A stretch of 64,000 bases of DNA, from positions 32,837,884-32,901,883 of the forward strand of contig NC_037093.1 of NCBI RefSeq assembly GCF_002994745.2, in the 5' to 3' direction. The translations under genes were made by a program, and so were the position numbers. Position 1 is the first letter of the stretch; each line of letters starts with the position of its first letter. The DNA comes from Rosa chinensis. Taxonomy: Eukaryota; Streptophyta; Magnoliopsida; Rosales; Rosaceae. Positions 1 to 11,315 of the stretch are shown here, in pieces. The notes beneath the pieces are model-generated. The model searched no databases. It worked only from the letters and a program-made list of their open reading frames with translations, and was not told the DNA's origin.

Positions 1-549
1 TAGATACCTCAGCTTCAGCCACGATTTCCCTGACCTGCAAGATTAACCCCTACACCGTTTGAATAGTGCACCGGGTTGTCACACAACAAACCCGGTAAGC
101 TTTTGCAAGCCCGTATGAGTAACTCAAAATAACTCACACCAATTTACGGGATAAAAGCCCGCACAACTCACGCCAACACGAGGAAAACCTTTCGACTCGA
201 GAATAAGGAAAACATACCATGCTTCCCAAAACAATACTCTTTCCCAAAAAGGAAAACACAAAAGCCACACCGTGACAAAATCATATAAATCGTTAACATC
301 ACAATTCAAATATGATTAATTGATCCAACTTGGATAAAACACACACGCACATCAATCATACCTATCGTTAACCTAACAAATAGCATATGATTCTTAGTCC
401 AACCTGGACAAAATACGTACCCAGGAGTCATAAGTAACCTACTTAGATCCATGAGGTACCATGGCAGACATACTAGCGCTCTAGCTTATCGTAACCACTC
501 GCCCGGCTAACTGCGTGATTCCTTATTTCTTGCCTTGGTCACTATCAGC

Positions 550-1275
550 GACCTGTCACCATCTGTGACATATGATCTTCAGACCCCATCCAATCTCGAA
601 ATCAACCATTGGTCACCATCTGCGACCTATCACCATCTGTGACATATGATCTTCAGACCCCATCTGGTCTCAGATCAACCATTAGTCACCATCTGTGACA
701 TATATAATATGATTCACAAGTCCTCCCAGGACATTTAAAAGAAAGAATCCCCGAAACTCTCTTTTAAAGAAACACGTACTCATAAGCATCAGATAGCTCC
801 CCACTAACCCCATGATGTACCAACAACAAATCAGTCCAACCTAGACACACAACACATCAACACAGATTCACCACGAAGCCACTAATACATGAATACGTAT
901 GTATATATATATGTACACACATAGTCATTCACTCAGAAATGCAACCAATACATGAATACATATGTATATATATATACCCCATAATATATATATGTACACA
1001 CATACTCATTCACTCAGAAATGCCACAATACATCTATGGTAACTAGACTCATAACACAGATAAATCATTGGTTACCATCTGCAACCTATCACCGTCTGTG
1101 ACTCTTGGTTTTCATACCCCGTCTGGTCTTAGAACCAACCGTTGGTCACCATCTGCGACCCATGCTTTTCAGACCCCATTTGGTCTCAAGTCAACGTTAA
1201 GTAAGTCACACCTGACCTAAAAACGTTACGACTATCTAATTCCGGCTTTCCCTATCCCTGCTCACCATCTGTGAC
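550..1275. repeat. Array of short inverted repeats with CCATCTG core (LTR A)
   Basis: About eleven dispersed units share the core CC(A/G)TCTG, flanked by complementary arms. Examples are TGTCAC/GTGACA around CATCT (554-570), AGACC/GGTCT around CCATCT (655-670), the same arms around CCATTT (about 1171-1186), and GGTC/GACC variants near 611-626 and 1143-1160. Two arm types alternate, giving a composite unit of roughly 60 to 100 bp. A gap of AT-rich sequence with TATATA microsatellites (about 895-1000) separates two blocks. Confidence 0.7.
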
Positions 1276-2587
1276 CCTTGGTACAAAGACCAATACATTT
1301 AAAATGAGTCACGCTTGACTCCAAAATGTAACATCAAACTCAATGCTTTTCAAACAATAGAAAACATCTTTTTCCACAATATTGTTTCTATGAAAAGTCT
1401 CATTCAACAATAATATGAACCCATCATGCATATTATTCATCACACATCATCCACAAGAATATATATATATATTTCACGTAAATATACATATACGTAGTCA
1501 TTCGCTCAGGAATGCCTACTAATACCAACTATAGTTTGCAGTTAAATAATTAACGCCAAACAATAATGGTAATTCTGTTCATAATGAACCTTGTGAGATT
1601 ACTCACCTCGAAACTCCCGCTGCGCCTTCAATACAGAACAAGGCAGCCACACCACAAAACAACCGTCCAAGGATACCTCGTCAAGCACCTAATCACATAC
1701 GGTTTCAACTTAGCAACAATCCACAAACAATTTAAGTCCGAAACCCCCGTTTTGAACTAAAATCCCCAAAGTGACGCCAATCGAGGCGAAACCACATCCG
1801 AGACCACCCAATGTCTCCGGAATATTTCTACGATCGATATGCCAAAACCACAAGTCGATCGGAAGCTCGAATCCTCACGGATCGAAACATCAAACGGTCC
1901 GAAACCGTAAAAAATCACAACATGCTCATACGATCTCCAAAAATTACAAACAATATATCGAAATGCTCGTATCGACGAGTAGATCGAACTCAGGAACAGA
2001 AACTATCCCTGAGGTGGCCGGAAACCGCCGGAAAACACCACCACAGTGGCGGCACCGCCGCCGGACCAAAGTCGGAATTTGACAAAACTCCCAACACCAA
2101 AGTTCTTCATCTCAACCCCAATTTCAACTTTCATAACTACAACAAAGTCCAAATATGAACCAAACTATCGAATTTTACCTTAGAACAAAACAGCTCGATT
2201 GAAACCCTAGAATTTCAATTCCAAAATTCGACCTCCACGAGTGAAATCGTCCCAAGCCGCTTTGGGAGAAGCATCAACGTCCTATGGGCTTCAAAAGCCC
2301 TCAAGAAACACCGGCAAAGGTGGCCGGAATCTCCGACTCCGATCAAGGCGATTTGCAGCTCCACCGTGTGACTTCTCGGCCTTGTAGCGTCGTGCACAGG
2401 TCTACCCACATAGTGAAACTTCACAGGGTGCTACATGGGAGTGAGGCGAAGAGATAGGAAGAAGAATCTCGTCGATTGGTGGCCGGAGGAGGGAGAACGA
2501 GCTCGGTGAAGATGGCTGCTCGGGAAAACTCGGGAGAGAGGAGAGAGAAAAATCCTTCCCAAAATGGAAATCTGATTTTATGAATAA

Positions 2588-2760
2588 TTTTCCGGAAAAA
2601 TCCCATATATACTAAAATGGAAACTTTTTCCGATGGCCATAACTTCCTCATATGAACTCCGATTTCCACGTTCCACATATCCACGAACTCGTATCGACGC
2701 GCTCTACAACTTTCGTGAAGGAAGTTATCGGAGAATCTCAACGTATCAAAAGTCAACCTT
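2588..2760 (-). promoter_or_regulatory. U3 promoter region of LTR A
   Basis: On the minus strand a TATATATG box lies at 2611-2604. Just downstream is a 12-bp perfect palindrome TTTTCCGGAAAA (2588-2599). Just upstream (2637-2760) is a module that also occurs upstream of the TATA box of element G (about 31556-31683). The shared words are AAGTTGACTTTT or a close variant, GAAAGTTGTAGAG, ATATGTGG.ACGT, AAATCGGAGTTC and GTTAT, in the same order and similar spacing. Promoter function is inferred from position and conservation. Confidence 0.55.
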
Positions 2761-2907
2761 GAAACCCCCCCTAATTCCACACTTTACGAATAAAAATTCG
2801 TCCGAAACACTTCCGCTCCGTCCACGAGCCACGAAACCGTCCGATACCCACAATTTAAATTCCGGAAAATCCTCGGAAAGAAACATACGAATTTCTGGGG
2901 CATCACA

Positions 2908-3589
2908 GAAGCATACTGCATATGCTTTATAAAAGAAATAAATGTTTGTGGTTGCCTATTTTAAAGTATTTTCGATCAACGTGCACAATATTATGTAGTA
3001 AATATTTTCAAGTATATTATTATTTTCAAACCTAGCATGGTTGGGTCGGCCCTTACTGGGCATGCGAGGACGAAAGCTCACCCCTACAACAGTGTGCAGG
3101 TTTTGAGCATGTGGTCGGGAAGCGTATAGGAGAGGCACATGGCCCGGCTTGGCTTATTCCTCTTTGTCTTTACTAAAGTACGGTTTTTGGTCCATTATCG
3201 GATTTCGAAGTAACTTATTTGTTTACTTTCTTACTAATTTATTTATTTATTTATTTATTTCCTACTCGCTTACCAAAAATTTCGGGAGACCCGTAACCCT
3301 GGGGCGGGTCTCCCATGCTTGTAGTTATTTAGTGATTTGTTTTATTTTTCAAATTGGGCTCCGATTGCAAGCCCACAACACTTAGCCCATTTCAAATTCC
3401 GCCTTTGAAAATGTGTTGTTTGGTTGCTAGAACGACTTGTCCAAGAAAGTGTTTTGTAAACCAACAGACTGAACCTAAAAGGCCTTGCGATTTCGGGTTG
3501 ATGGGTTATCGGGATGTCATTCGTGACATGTCGGTTCCTCATTGGCTCGGAGTCGCGGCGCTGTGGGACCCCTCTCTCGGGTCGCCACA
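2908..3589 (+). repeat. 3' part of the 5' LTR of element B
   Basis: This 682-bp segment matches 12025-12707 almost perfectly (offset 9117, then 9118 after a one-T indel near 2957). It ends in CGCCACA directly before the primer-binding site. It includes a TTTA tetranucleotide run (3236-3260) and a perfect 10-bp stem-loop (3284-3314). Confidence 0.9.
3284..3314. repeat. Perfect 10-bp stem-loop near LTR end (B)
   Basis: Arms GGGAGACCCG (3284-3293) and CGGGTCTCCC (3305-3314) enclose an 11-nt loop. The identical structure occurs in the 3' LTR at 12402-12432. It lies about 275 bp before the LTR end, where R/U5 RNA signals are expected. A role in polyadenylation or packaging is a guess. Confidence 0.8.
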
Positions 3590-3596
3590 GTAAAAG

Positions 3597-3608
3597 TGGT
3601 ATCAGAGC
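3597..3608 (+). other. Primer-binding site of element B (Met-tRNA)
   Basis: TGGTATCAGAGC is the standard plant LTR-retrotransposon primer site complementary to the 3' end of initiator Met-tRNA. It stands seven bases after the end of the 5' LTR. Confidence 0.9.
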
Positions 3609-6496
3609 TCTAGGTTCCGAAATACTTTTGAAATCGTTTTTGCAAAACTAGCAACCCTTCTCATATTTTTGAAGTGTCGAATTTGGTTGGGCAAAACGCT
3701 CGAATTTCTTGGACATTTTAAAGTATGTTGGTAAAAATATGTTTTGACGTCCCTCCTTTATTTTATTCTTTCCGAAGGATTCCCTATTGCCTTATTTCAG
3801 TTGCAAATATTTTTCATTGAGGCTACTTCCGCTACTTCCAAGTCGTTAAAAGAAATTCCAATGGATTTAAAATGTAGAGGTACATTTGAGGTTCCTTGAA
3901 AAAGAATTTTGTTTGTTTCCTTGTGGTGCTTTAAAGTTTGGTTTAAATTTTAAATTGCCAATGCCGTCATGATGCCACTCGACCACAAACGCTCCAAAGG
4001 TAGTAAGTGTGAAGGTTGGATATAGTGTTGGGTTAATTATTAGGGGATTGAGCATTAAGGAGTTAACGATGTTATGTTAGGTGAGTTGATACTCGAAAAA
4101 GTGGGTTAGAGATGAAGTTGAAGGGAATATTTGTGCACCCCCATGCTAGCGTTATAGAGTAAATTTTACTGATGGATTAAAGTTGTTGTTCTACATATAT
4201 TGTTGCACGTATTGAAAAATATAGAGTGTAGTGTGGAGCAGAGTGAAAAGTTGAGTAAAAAGTGAGATAATGACCCCTATATAGTCATTTGGATTAGTGG
4301 TGTTCATATTTTCGCTCGATTTCCTCTTCTTTCTTCCGAGTGATGGCCCGACTGCAGCGGTTCCCCATCGATGCTCTACGAAAGAAGGTGTGACTATCGA
4401 GTAAAGTAGACACCGCTCAAGTGTTTCCCAAGTGGTGGACTGATAGGGAAACTTGTAATGGCAACACAAACATAAAAATTGAGTATTACTTGAGCTCGGC
4501 ATCTCCCCAATCTTATTGTTAATTGGTGGAACGATATGAAACTTTGTTGCTTTGGGAGAATCTATTGTTGTCTTATGTAGTGTTGTTGTGTTGACAAAAT
4601 TATTTTGTTGGGAAACACAAGAAATTGAGGAATGACTAGCAGAGTTACAGAAACTACTCTTGGGTTACCATTATGTTCCCTATAATTGGAGAAATTGTTG
4701 GGAAAATAAATGATTGCGGTACTAGCAACATCTCTAAAAGTGGTCAAGAAAAGATCTTTAAAGGATTATAACTTTAGCAGCCAGTTTTCTTTACTTCAAG
4801 GAATCTTTGATTTCTTTGAAGTCAATACCGCCACGAATTTCGGAACGTGGACGAGTTGGTAGCGCACTCTTGAAAGACAACTTCGAATACGTGGTTACAA
4901 TGAAGTTGAAATGGTGACGTCAAGGAGTATTTGAAAATTCAAAAGTCGATTTAAGACCTCATTCTACAGGGATGTGGAGAAAGACGGTCAACGTGCCATG
5001 TAGAACTACATGTTGTGGCTTCGCCCTCAAAAAAAAAAAAAAAAAAAGAAAGAAAGAGAAGAAGAAGAGAAAAGAAAAGTCGAGAAAGGTTTGAACACAA
5101 ATACTTGTGTGCAATTGGCGAGCTCATGAGTCTACTATTGGGACAACCGTTCCAAAGGTTTCGTTACCTTAAAGGATTGAAGTTCGAGTTAGTTTCCTCT
5201 TGATGACGATGATTAGCGTGGATGAGCCTAAAGCTTCGGTTCGATACCTTAGTAGGGAAATTGTTTGAAGAGGTATACCCTAATTAGGAACTTAAGTACG
5301 AACCTTTGTAGACTCGAATCGAAAGAAGAGATCACAAGTCAACAGTAGCTCTCTCGGAGTGATGTATCCCCTAGTTTTGCTTGGGAAGAAATCCATTACA
5401 CCGGGATTCGAGGCATAACAAAGTAAAAGATGAGTACGAGTGACAAATTACGCATTTATCTCACTTGTTCGCTTTTGAGACAAGGAATTCGTAACATTTC
5501 TTCCACACCAAGAATTTACATTAACTGTTTTACATTCTTGCTTTTTACTACAAAAGCTGATTTTCGTCTCTTGCATTACTCAAAATGTTTTCCTCATAAG
5601 TCAAGAGACTACACCTTACACAATCGAGTTTTTCTTACTGAAATGTTTTGTTTCACGAAGCTCGAACAAATTTAGGTTCTTTAGAAGTTTTACAACCTAG
5701 ACTTTGAAAACAAACTCAAAACTATCTTCAAGGCTGTTTCAGCAAAATGCATTTGAAATTATTTCCTTACCTACCAAAAGGTTCTTGTCAACAAATCTTG
5801 TTTGAAAAGTACAAAAGTTGAAAATTTCTCTAGTCTGTTTTCAAGCAAAATTGAAATTCCGAGGATTTTACTATTTGTCTCTGCAGCTACTTGAAATGTA
5901 GTTTTATCCGACCTCTACTACTTTTAAATTTCTAAAATTTTGACGACGGTCTCAGTCGGCATTTCTAGATTTGAATCTAGGGATTTGGTTGAAATTGCTT
6001 ATCCCAAAATTTTAGTCGTGAACTTCAAAATTATTTTCCAACTTCTTGGAAACTTGAAATGTTGGTCTCGTTGTGGTTTTCTTTTCTCTTTGGTTATTCT
6101 TTTTATGTAAAACTGGTGGTTGAAAGAATGTTTGTTCACCTATGAATTTACTCAGGACACCCACTTCGAAAGTAAAGGGTTACTTTAGAAGAGAATATTT
6201 AGAAATTCCTTTTTCTTGTTGTCAAACGAGGACACAAGGAAATAAAGTGCTTATAACCGATTCAACTGTTTTGGCTTGACCAAAAGTTGAAGGAGCGCTT
6301 ATGATTTAATTTCTGAGTTTTGACATCAAACGAGTTCGTAAGGGTAAAAATGATAGTTCAAGGTTGGGACCATGAAAGGAAATGCTACGAACTTTGCAAA
6401 TTCCGAGGAGTCAACCTCGATTGGTGATCCTCGAATTTCGTTGAGCCTTATCGAAATGTATTGTTGCAACTTGATGCCTTGAGCATTGGATGGTTT
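3609..6496 (+). other. Internal non-coding region of element B, left part
   Basis: I see no domain of gag, protease, reverse transcriptase or integrase on either strand. Longest open stretches are about 100 codons and unconvincing. Points of note are a 35-nt block at 4336-4370 identical to element G (34387-34421), framed by CTTCTTTC (4326-4333) and GAAAGAAG (4380-4387) arms. There is also a poly-A/GAAA/GAAGAA purine tract at about 5029-5085. The region continues after the solo LTR at 8232. Confidence 0.6.
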
Positions 6497-6501
6497 GTTC
6501 G

Positions 6502-8226
6502 TGATAGGAGCAAAAAGTGTGACGATATTATTGAATATGTGCCCCATTTTAGCCTTGTTTCTCCCTTAAGTTTAGTGTTTTGAGTCATTGAGTCGTTTTT
6601 AGAGTCTTGTTGAGTATTTGGAGTGAAATAAGCGGAAAAAGTAAAATTCATGAAAAATCCTAGCTGGATCAGGATTCCTCACTGTCGACTATTTTTGCGG
6701 TCTTTACATTTTATTTTCTCTAGAAAAATCTGATATTCTCCTGCTTGTTGTAGGAAACATTGCCTGGTGAAACTCTTGGAAACAGCAATGATGGAGTCAT
6801 AAAATAAAGCATTAAGACAGTTGACCAAGCAATGAAGAAGGGAAATAAAGGAGAAAGACGTTTTCAGTTGGGGAATAAAGGAGAAAGACGTTTTCAGGTG
6901 AGGAATAAAAGAAAAAGATGTTTCAACTGGAAAATAAATAAGAGAAAGATGTTTCAGCTTGGAAATTAAAGGAATTGCCCCATTATGAGAGGAGTTAAGG
7001 CCATAAAGGAGATGTTTCAGCTGGAAAATTAAAGGAAATACGATGCAATCTCATCCGTCCAATGATGAAGGGTATGATCGACAAAAGCCAACCAATGCTC
7101 CCCTATAAACAGCCAAGATCACTTCCCAGCCAAGATAATTCATTGCCTATCACTTCCTGGCCAAAAACCATTCCAAGACTGCCCAATTCACTCCTTAAAC
7201 TTCCATCACCTACAAGACCGTGACACCATCCATCCATCAATCTACAAAGCTCTAAGGCGCTGAGTCAAGGACGCTCCACCACCATCGCAGAGACGAGTTC
7301 ATCACCGTGTTGCTAAGCCGCTGAGGAAAGCTTCAAAGTGTAACTATGACTCTACTTATAATTTTTGTTTCGGTTTTGTGTGTTTCAATTTGTGAGTTGT
7401 GTAATTGGAGACATGCAATTTTCAGAATATTTTTATTAATATTTTTGAGATTTTCAGTTTATTATTGAGTTAATTTTGAGAATTCTTTTATGATGCATGT
7501 TACAATCTTGTGCCCTTTTATGTGTTTTGGTAATTTTCAGAGTTAGGTTCATAAGTTTGCATGCTAGAATAACGGTGAGAGTTTTTGTGTGTTTGCTTAA
7601 TTTGCCAAGAGTAATTGTTATTTGTTAAGGCGCTGAGTTAAACAAGTAGCAATTAGTTCTAAAAAGTGGTAAAAATCATGCTTTAATGATTAAACGATTC
7701 TGGAAATTACCTGTTAAATTCTATGTGTAATGGTTAATTTGCACGTGTGAGTTGATTCGAGGGTTAGATAATACTACTAGTTAAGAGAATTACGCTGAGT
7801 GTTTTCGAAATTTAGTAGTATTAGGCTTGGTAAGGACTTTTCCGATCCAAACCTACATTAGAACGAATCAGATAAGTGGATTGATCCGCTGAGGCTTTTC
7901 ATTTTGGCTCTTATCTAGGCATTTAAAGATGGGCACATTTTTGTAGCATGTTGAAATGGATTTTCTGTTTTTACACTTAGTAATTTCTGAGTGGTATTGG
8001 TCTAGGTTAGGGAAGTCGATCATTGTATATAGTTTTATTTGTTTTGTTTTTATTTTAAGTAGATTAGGAACCAAATTTCAAAACCCCCCATTTTATTCTT
8101 TTATTTGTTAATTGACCTTTTTGTGTAGGTGTACCCTACAATCCCCGGACTGAACGATCCCTGCTTATCCTATACTAATAACTACATTTTGCAGGGTTAA
8201 ATTGTGAGGCTATTTCAGCCGCATCA
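6502..8226 (+). mobile_element. Solo LTR inside element B, Tat/Ogre/Athila-like
   Basis: A 1725-bp insert begins with TGATAGGAG and ends with CCGCATCA. It is flanked by an exact 5-bp duplication GTTCG (6497-6501 and 8227-8231). With one copy removed, B sequence reads through. The end of the LTR has the words CCCCGGACTGAACGATCCCT (8145-8164) and GTGAGGCTATTTCAGCCGCA, which I associate with Tat/Ogre-type LTR ends. No internal region follows, so this is a solo LTR made by LTR-LTR recombination. Lineage assignment is from memory of similar termini and is less certain than the boundaries. Confidence 0.75.
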
Positions 8227-8231
8227 GTTCG

Positions 8232-9342
8232 CTCAATACCTAGCGACCCATGGATTGATGTCGCGTGATGTGTAGTAAATACCAAGATGTCGCGATTTTA
8301 CAATGTGACATCAAGTCTACTGAATTGTGTGCTTGGTTTCGATGTCGTATGGACAAGCTGTCACAATTGTTTGTTTATGGAGTAAACAATATCCGCTAAG
8401 TTACGCATAAGGGTGTATGAGGTTTGACAACCAAGATCGTCGATAACTAAGAGGTTGATTTCAGAGATGACATCGTTAACGTGTCATTCGTAGTGGCGTT
8501 CTACGAAACTTATTTATGTTAGACATGCAAAGAAAGCCTTGTTTTCTTTCTTGGTTGCTACTCATATTTAAGGTTCCAATTCCGAGTAATTTTTCTACTC
8601 TCATTGAAGTGGAAGTTTGGTGTAGACGTCACTTTTGTTTTCGGTGATTTTGAAAAGTAAGCTATTATATCACGGTTGCAACGGAGTTGCTATTCAGCTA
8701 GAAAGAAGTGTATCCTATAAAAAGTATAATAGGAACACTTGAGGAAGTGATAAAGAATAGCCCCAAAATTGGGATATGTAGTTAACGGAAGCACAAAATT
8801 GTGAAAGTTTTATGAATGTTATTATGTTGCGTAACTTGATGCGTGATGGGATGTTCCACGCGAATTGTTTACAAGCAACACTTGAGGAATTCTTACACCA
8901 ATGTATTGGTCATTTAGTTATGGAAACGAGATTGACAAGTGGGTTTACCACTGCCTTGCAGTATGTTGTTATTGAGATTAGCGGGTGACTAAGTGTTAGT
9001 CCCCGATTTGTTTTAAGGCTCTTTGAATTATTCATGAAGGCTGAAATGATAATGTCGTTGCCTATGGTATTGAGCTTAGATGAGTTGGATGGGACAATAT
9101 ACACACACATTGTGATTGAGGAAAATTGCAATTTGCGAAAAACAAATGGTTATAGAGTTTGATGAGGTCGTCCTCATGAGTGAAGTAAGATGAACCATGT
9201 GAAGGGTAAAGGTTTGAAATGTGTCAAGGGAAAGTGAGACTATGTCTTGTGAACACTCGAGTCCGAGGTGAAAAGAAGTAACCTCTCTCATTCATGCATT
9301 GGGCAAATTTCGAGGACGAAATTTATTTTAAGGGGGGTGGAG
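8232..9342 (+). other. Internal region of element B, right part with polypurine tract
   Basis: This continues B's non-coding interior. No intact ORF is seen. It ends with a pol-tail-like motif (about 9308-9323) and the purine tract AAGGGGGGTGGAG (9330-9342), directly before the TGTGAGCC start of the 3' LTR. The tract would prime plus-strand synthesis. Confidence 0.65.
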
Positions 9343-9654
9343 TGTGAGCCCCCGAAAATTTTATTTAATTTGTAGAAGGTAATTTTTCGCCAATACGATT
9401 TTTCGCAAGGTGATTTAAGTGAAGGAATTAACTTTGGAGATTAATTTGGTGTCGAGACCACCAATTGGGCCGACAATTTAGGTTTGGGCCAAAGTTCTTC
9501 CATTCGGGCCTAGGGCGAAGTCGCGAAATAAATTAGGAGGTTTCCGACGAAAAACGAGAAAAAGAAAAGTTACGAGCCCAAAACCCGAAAGGAATCAGCA
9601 AGGAGAATTCCGTAATTCATCGCAAGGGCAAAATGGACATTTCGCATACGCAAG

Positions 9655-9662
9655 TATAAATA
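9655..9662 (+). promoter_or_regulatory. TATA box of LTR B
   Basis: TATAAATA lies about 310 bp into the LTR. It is followed at about 25-30 bp by a pyrimidine-rich CT leader typical of plant LTR transcription starts. Confidence 0.6.
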
Positions 9663-11022
9663 GGAAATTGTGGAAACCCTAGCTCATTTTTCTCCTTCCT
9701 CTCCCTCTCGGCCGCATTCTCTCTCTCTCCCCGATCTCTCACTCTCTCTTCTCCTTCACTCTGCCACCACCGGAGACCCCAGCTCCGGCCACCATCTCAC
9801 CACACCGCCTCCACCCTTCGAACCAGAACCGAATTCCGACCCAAACCTCACCAAAATCACGGCCAGGCACCATCGTCCTCCTTCACACGCGACAACCCAA
9901 GACTGCGCGTCACTCTTCCTCGACCCTCATCGCTCTTCCGGCGATTTCCACGCCCTTCTGCCACCGTCGTTCTACTCAACAAGCAAAGCGGAGAAAGACC
10001 CAGGGACTCCTCTTCGCCGCCGACACCTGACGTTGCCGTTCTAACCTCATCGGAGCTCTCGGCTCTGCATGTCTTCATTCTCCGGTCTACAGCTCGAATC
10101 GAGCTTCTACACTTCCATAAACGAAGTCGGAGCTACACTACCCTTCGAGACCCAAGCTCCCGACCTCCGACTCCGACCAGAGCAGCCGCACGCGCTTCAC
10201 GCGCCGCCGCTGGCGCGTCAACCACCGTAGCTCCGCCGCTCACGGTCGCTGGATCGTCTCTGTTAGGTAACTTACGTCATCCTAGTCTGGGTTGAAGCCT
10301 CCAATTCGATTTAGATTTAACACCTAATTTCTGTTGCTCAAATTGGATTGTGTGAGGTTTGGAGAATCTGCGTTTTTGGGTTTGCAGTGGAGAGCCTGGA
10401 GTTGAGGCTTCAATTTAGTCACCCTTGAAGAAGAAATGGTAAGGATATTTAGGCTCAGTTCCTGTTTTGGATACGAAAGTTGGTGATGGTTGACTGTTGA
10501 TTTTGTTCTACCTGTTAGGGGTTCGAGTGGGTGATGGTGTTTTGGTGCAGCCATGTTAAATCGACTTCCAGTTTTGGACAGAAGAATTGGTAAGGGTCTG
10601 GGTCTCTAGTTACCGAGTACTGTTGGTGTGGTGATGTTCAAATGGTTGTAACTGTGGCTTATCGATTGAAAGCATTGAGTTTGAATTGTTGTAGATTAAA
10701 TGGTTGGAACCCGGTTAATTGCTTGATTGGTTAATGCCTCTTAAAGTTATCATTTACAATAAAGTATACTGTGGACAAGCTTGAAATGAATAAATGTGTG
10801 GATAAGATTAGGGTTGTTAGTTAAAACGATGACGGAGTTTAAATTGTCATATTGTACAGTAAGTGGTTGTTGAAAAAGAAAATGAGGAGCTTGAGTAATT
10901 ATCAATGTTGAGTGGGGTTCGGAAATGAAAATGGTGGATTTTGCTTGATTGAGTTAAATTAGGGTATTGGATTAAAGTTCATGAAACAATTTACAAATGG
11001 AAGTACTCAAGTGGTATCATAT

Positions 11023-11315
11023 CTCGGAATGAACATGTAAGCTAAATCATTCGAGAATGGTAAATAACCCTTGTTTTCTTAAAGTAAAATGCTAAATAAA
11101 GGAAAGTGAAAGTGCCAAGTATAATCGCCATATCACGAATAATTCAAATGCTATATCGATCATTTGGATTATTCGGGAATGGTAAGTGTATTTGTTGCTT
11201 AAGAAAGGAATGCTAGACAAAGGTACCACCTATTTAATCCGAAGCATATTATAGAAAGAAGCCTGATCACCATATCCCAAACGGTTCAAATGCAATATCA
11301 TTTGGATTATTTGGG
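11023..11315. repeat. Three related inverted repeats in LTR B
   Basis: Three stem-loops lie at 11023-11058, 11136-11175 and 11276-11315. The second pairs CGAATAATTCAAATG with CATTTGGATTATTCG (15 bp, one G-T type mismatch). The third pairs CCCAAACGGTTCAAATG with CATTTGGATTATTTGGG (several mismatches). The first pairs CTCGGAATGA with TCATTCGAG. Each is preceded by CATATC-like sequence and followed by GAATGG, so ends are conserved while arms vary. Confidence 0.65.

Larger units (their letters stand above)
1..2907 (-). mobile_element. Partial Gypsy-type LTR, element A (reverse strand)
   Basis: Read on the minus strand the segment starts at 2907 with a TGTGATGCCCC terminus and runs to the left edge without reaching a primer-binding site, so the LTR is at least 2.9 kb long. 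The right edge is exact. Base 2908 resumes sequence that is continuous in the undisturbed 3' LTR of element B (12025 onward), which shows A inserted into B's 5' LTR. The right-hand target copy should be gaagc (2908-2912); the left copy lies outside the window. The LTR has a TATA box near 2604-2611, a leader rich in CCGG words near 2000-2540 and an inverted-repeat array at 550-1275. No credible protein is encoded; the small ORFs are open by chance. Lineage beyond Gypsy-like is inferred from LTR architecture and similarity to element G. Confidence 0.75.

Noticed and set aside
9670..10044. 124-codon Pro/Ser-rich ORF
   Set aside because: It lies in the CT-rich leader of LTR B, is low-complexity, and matches no domain; open by composition.
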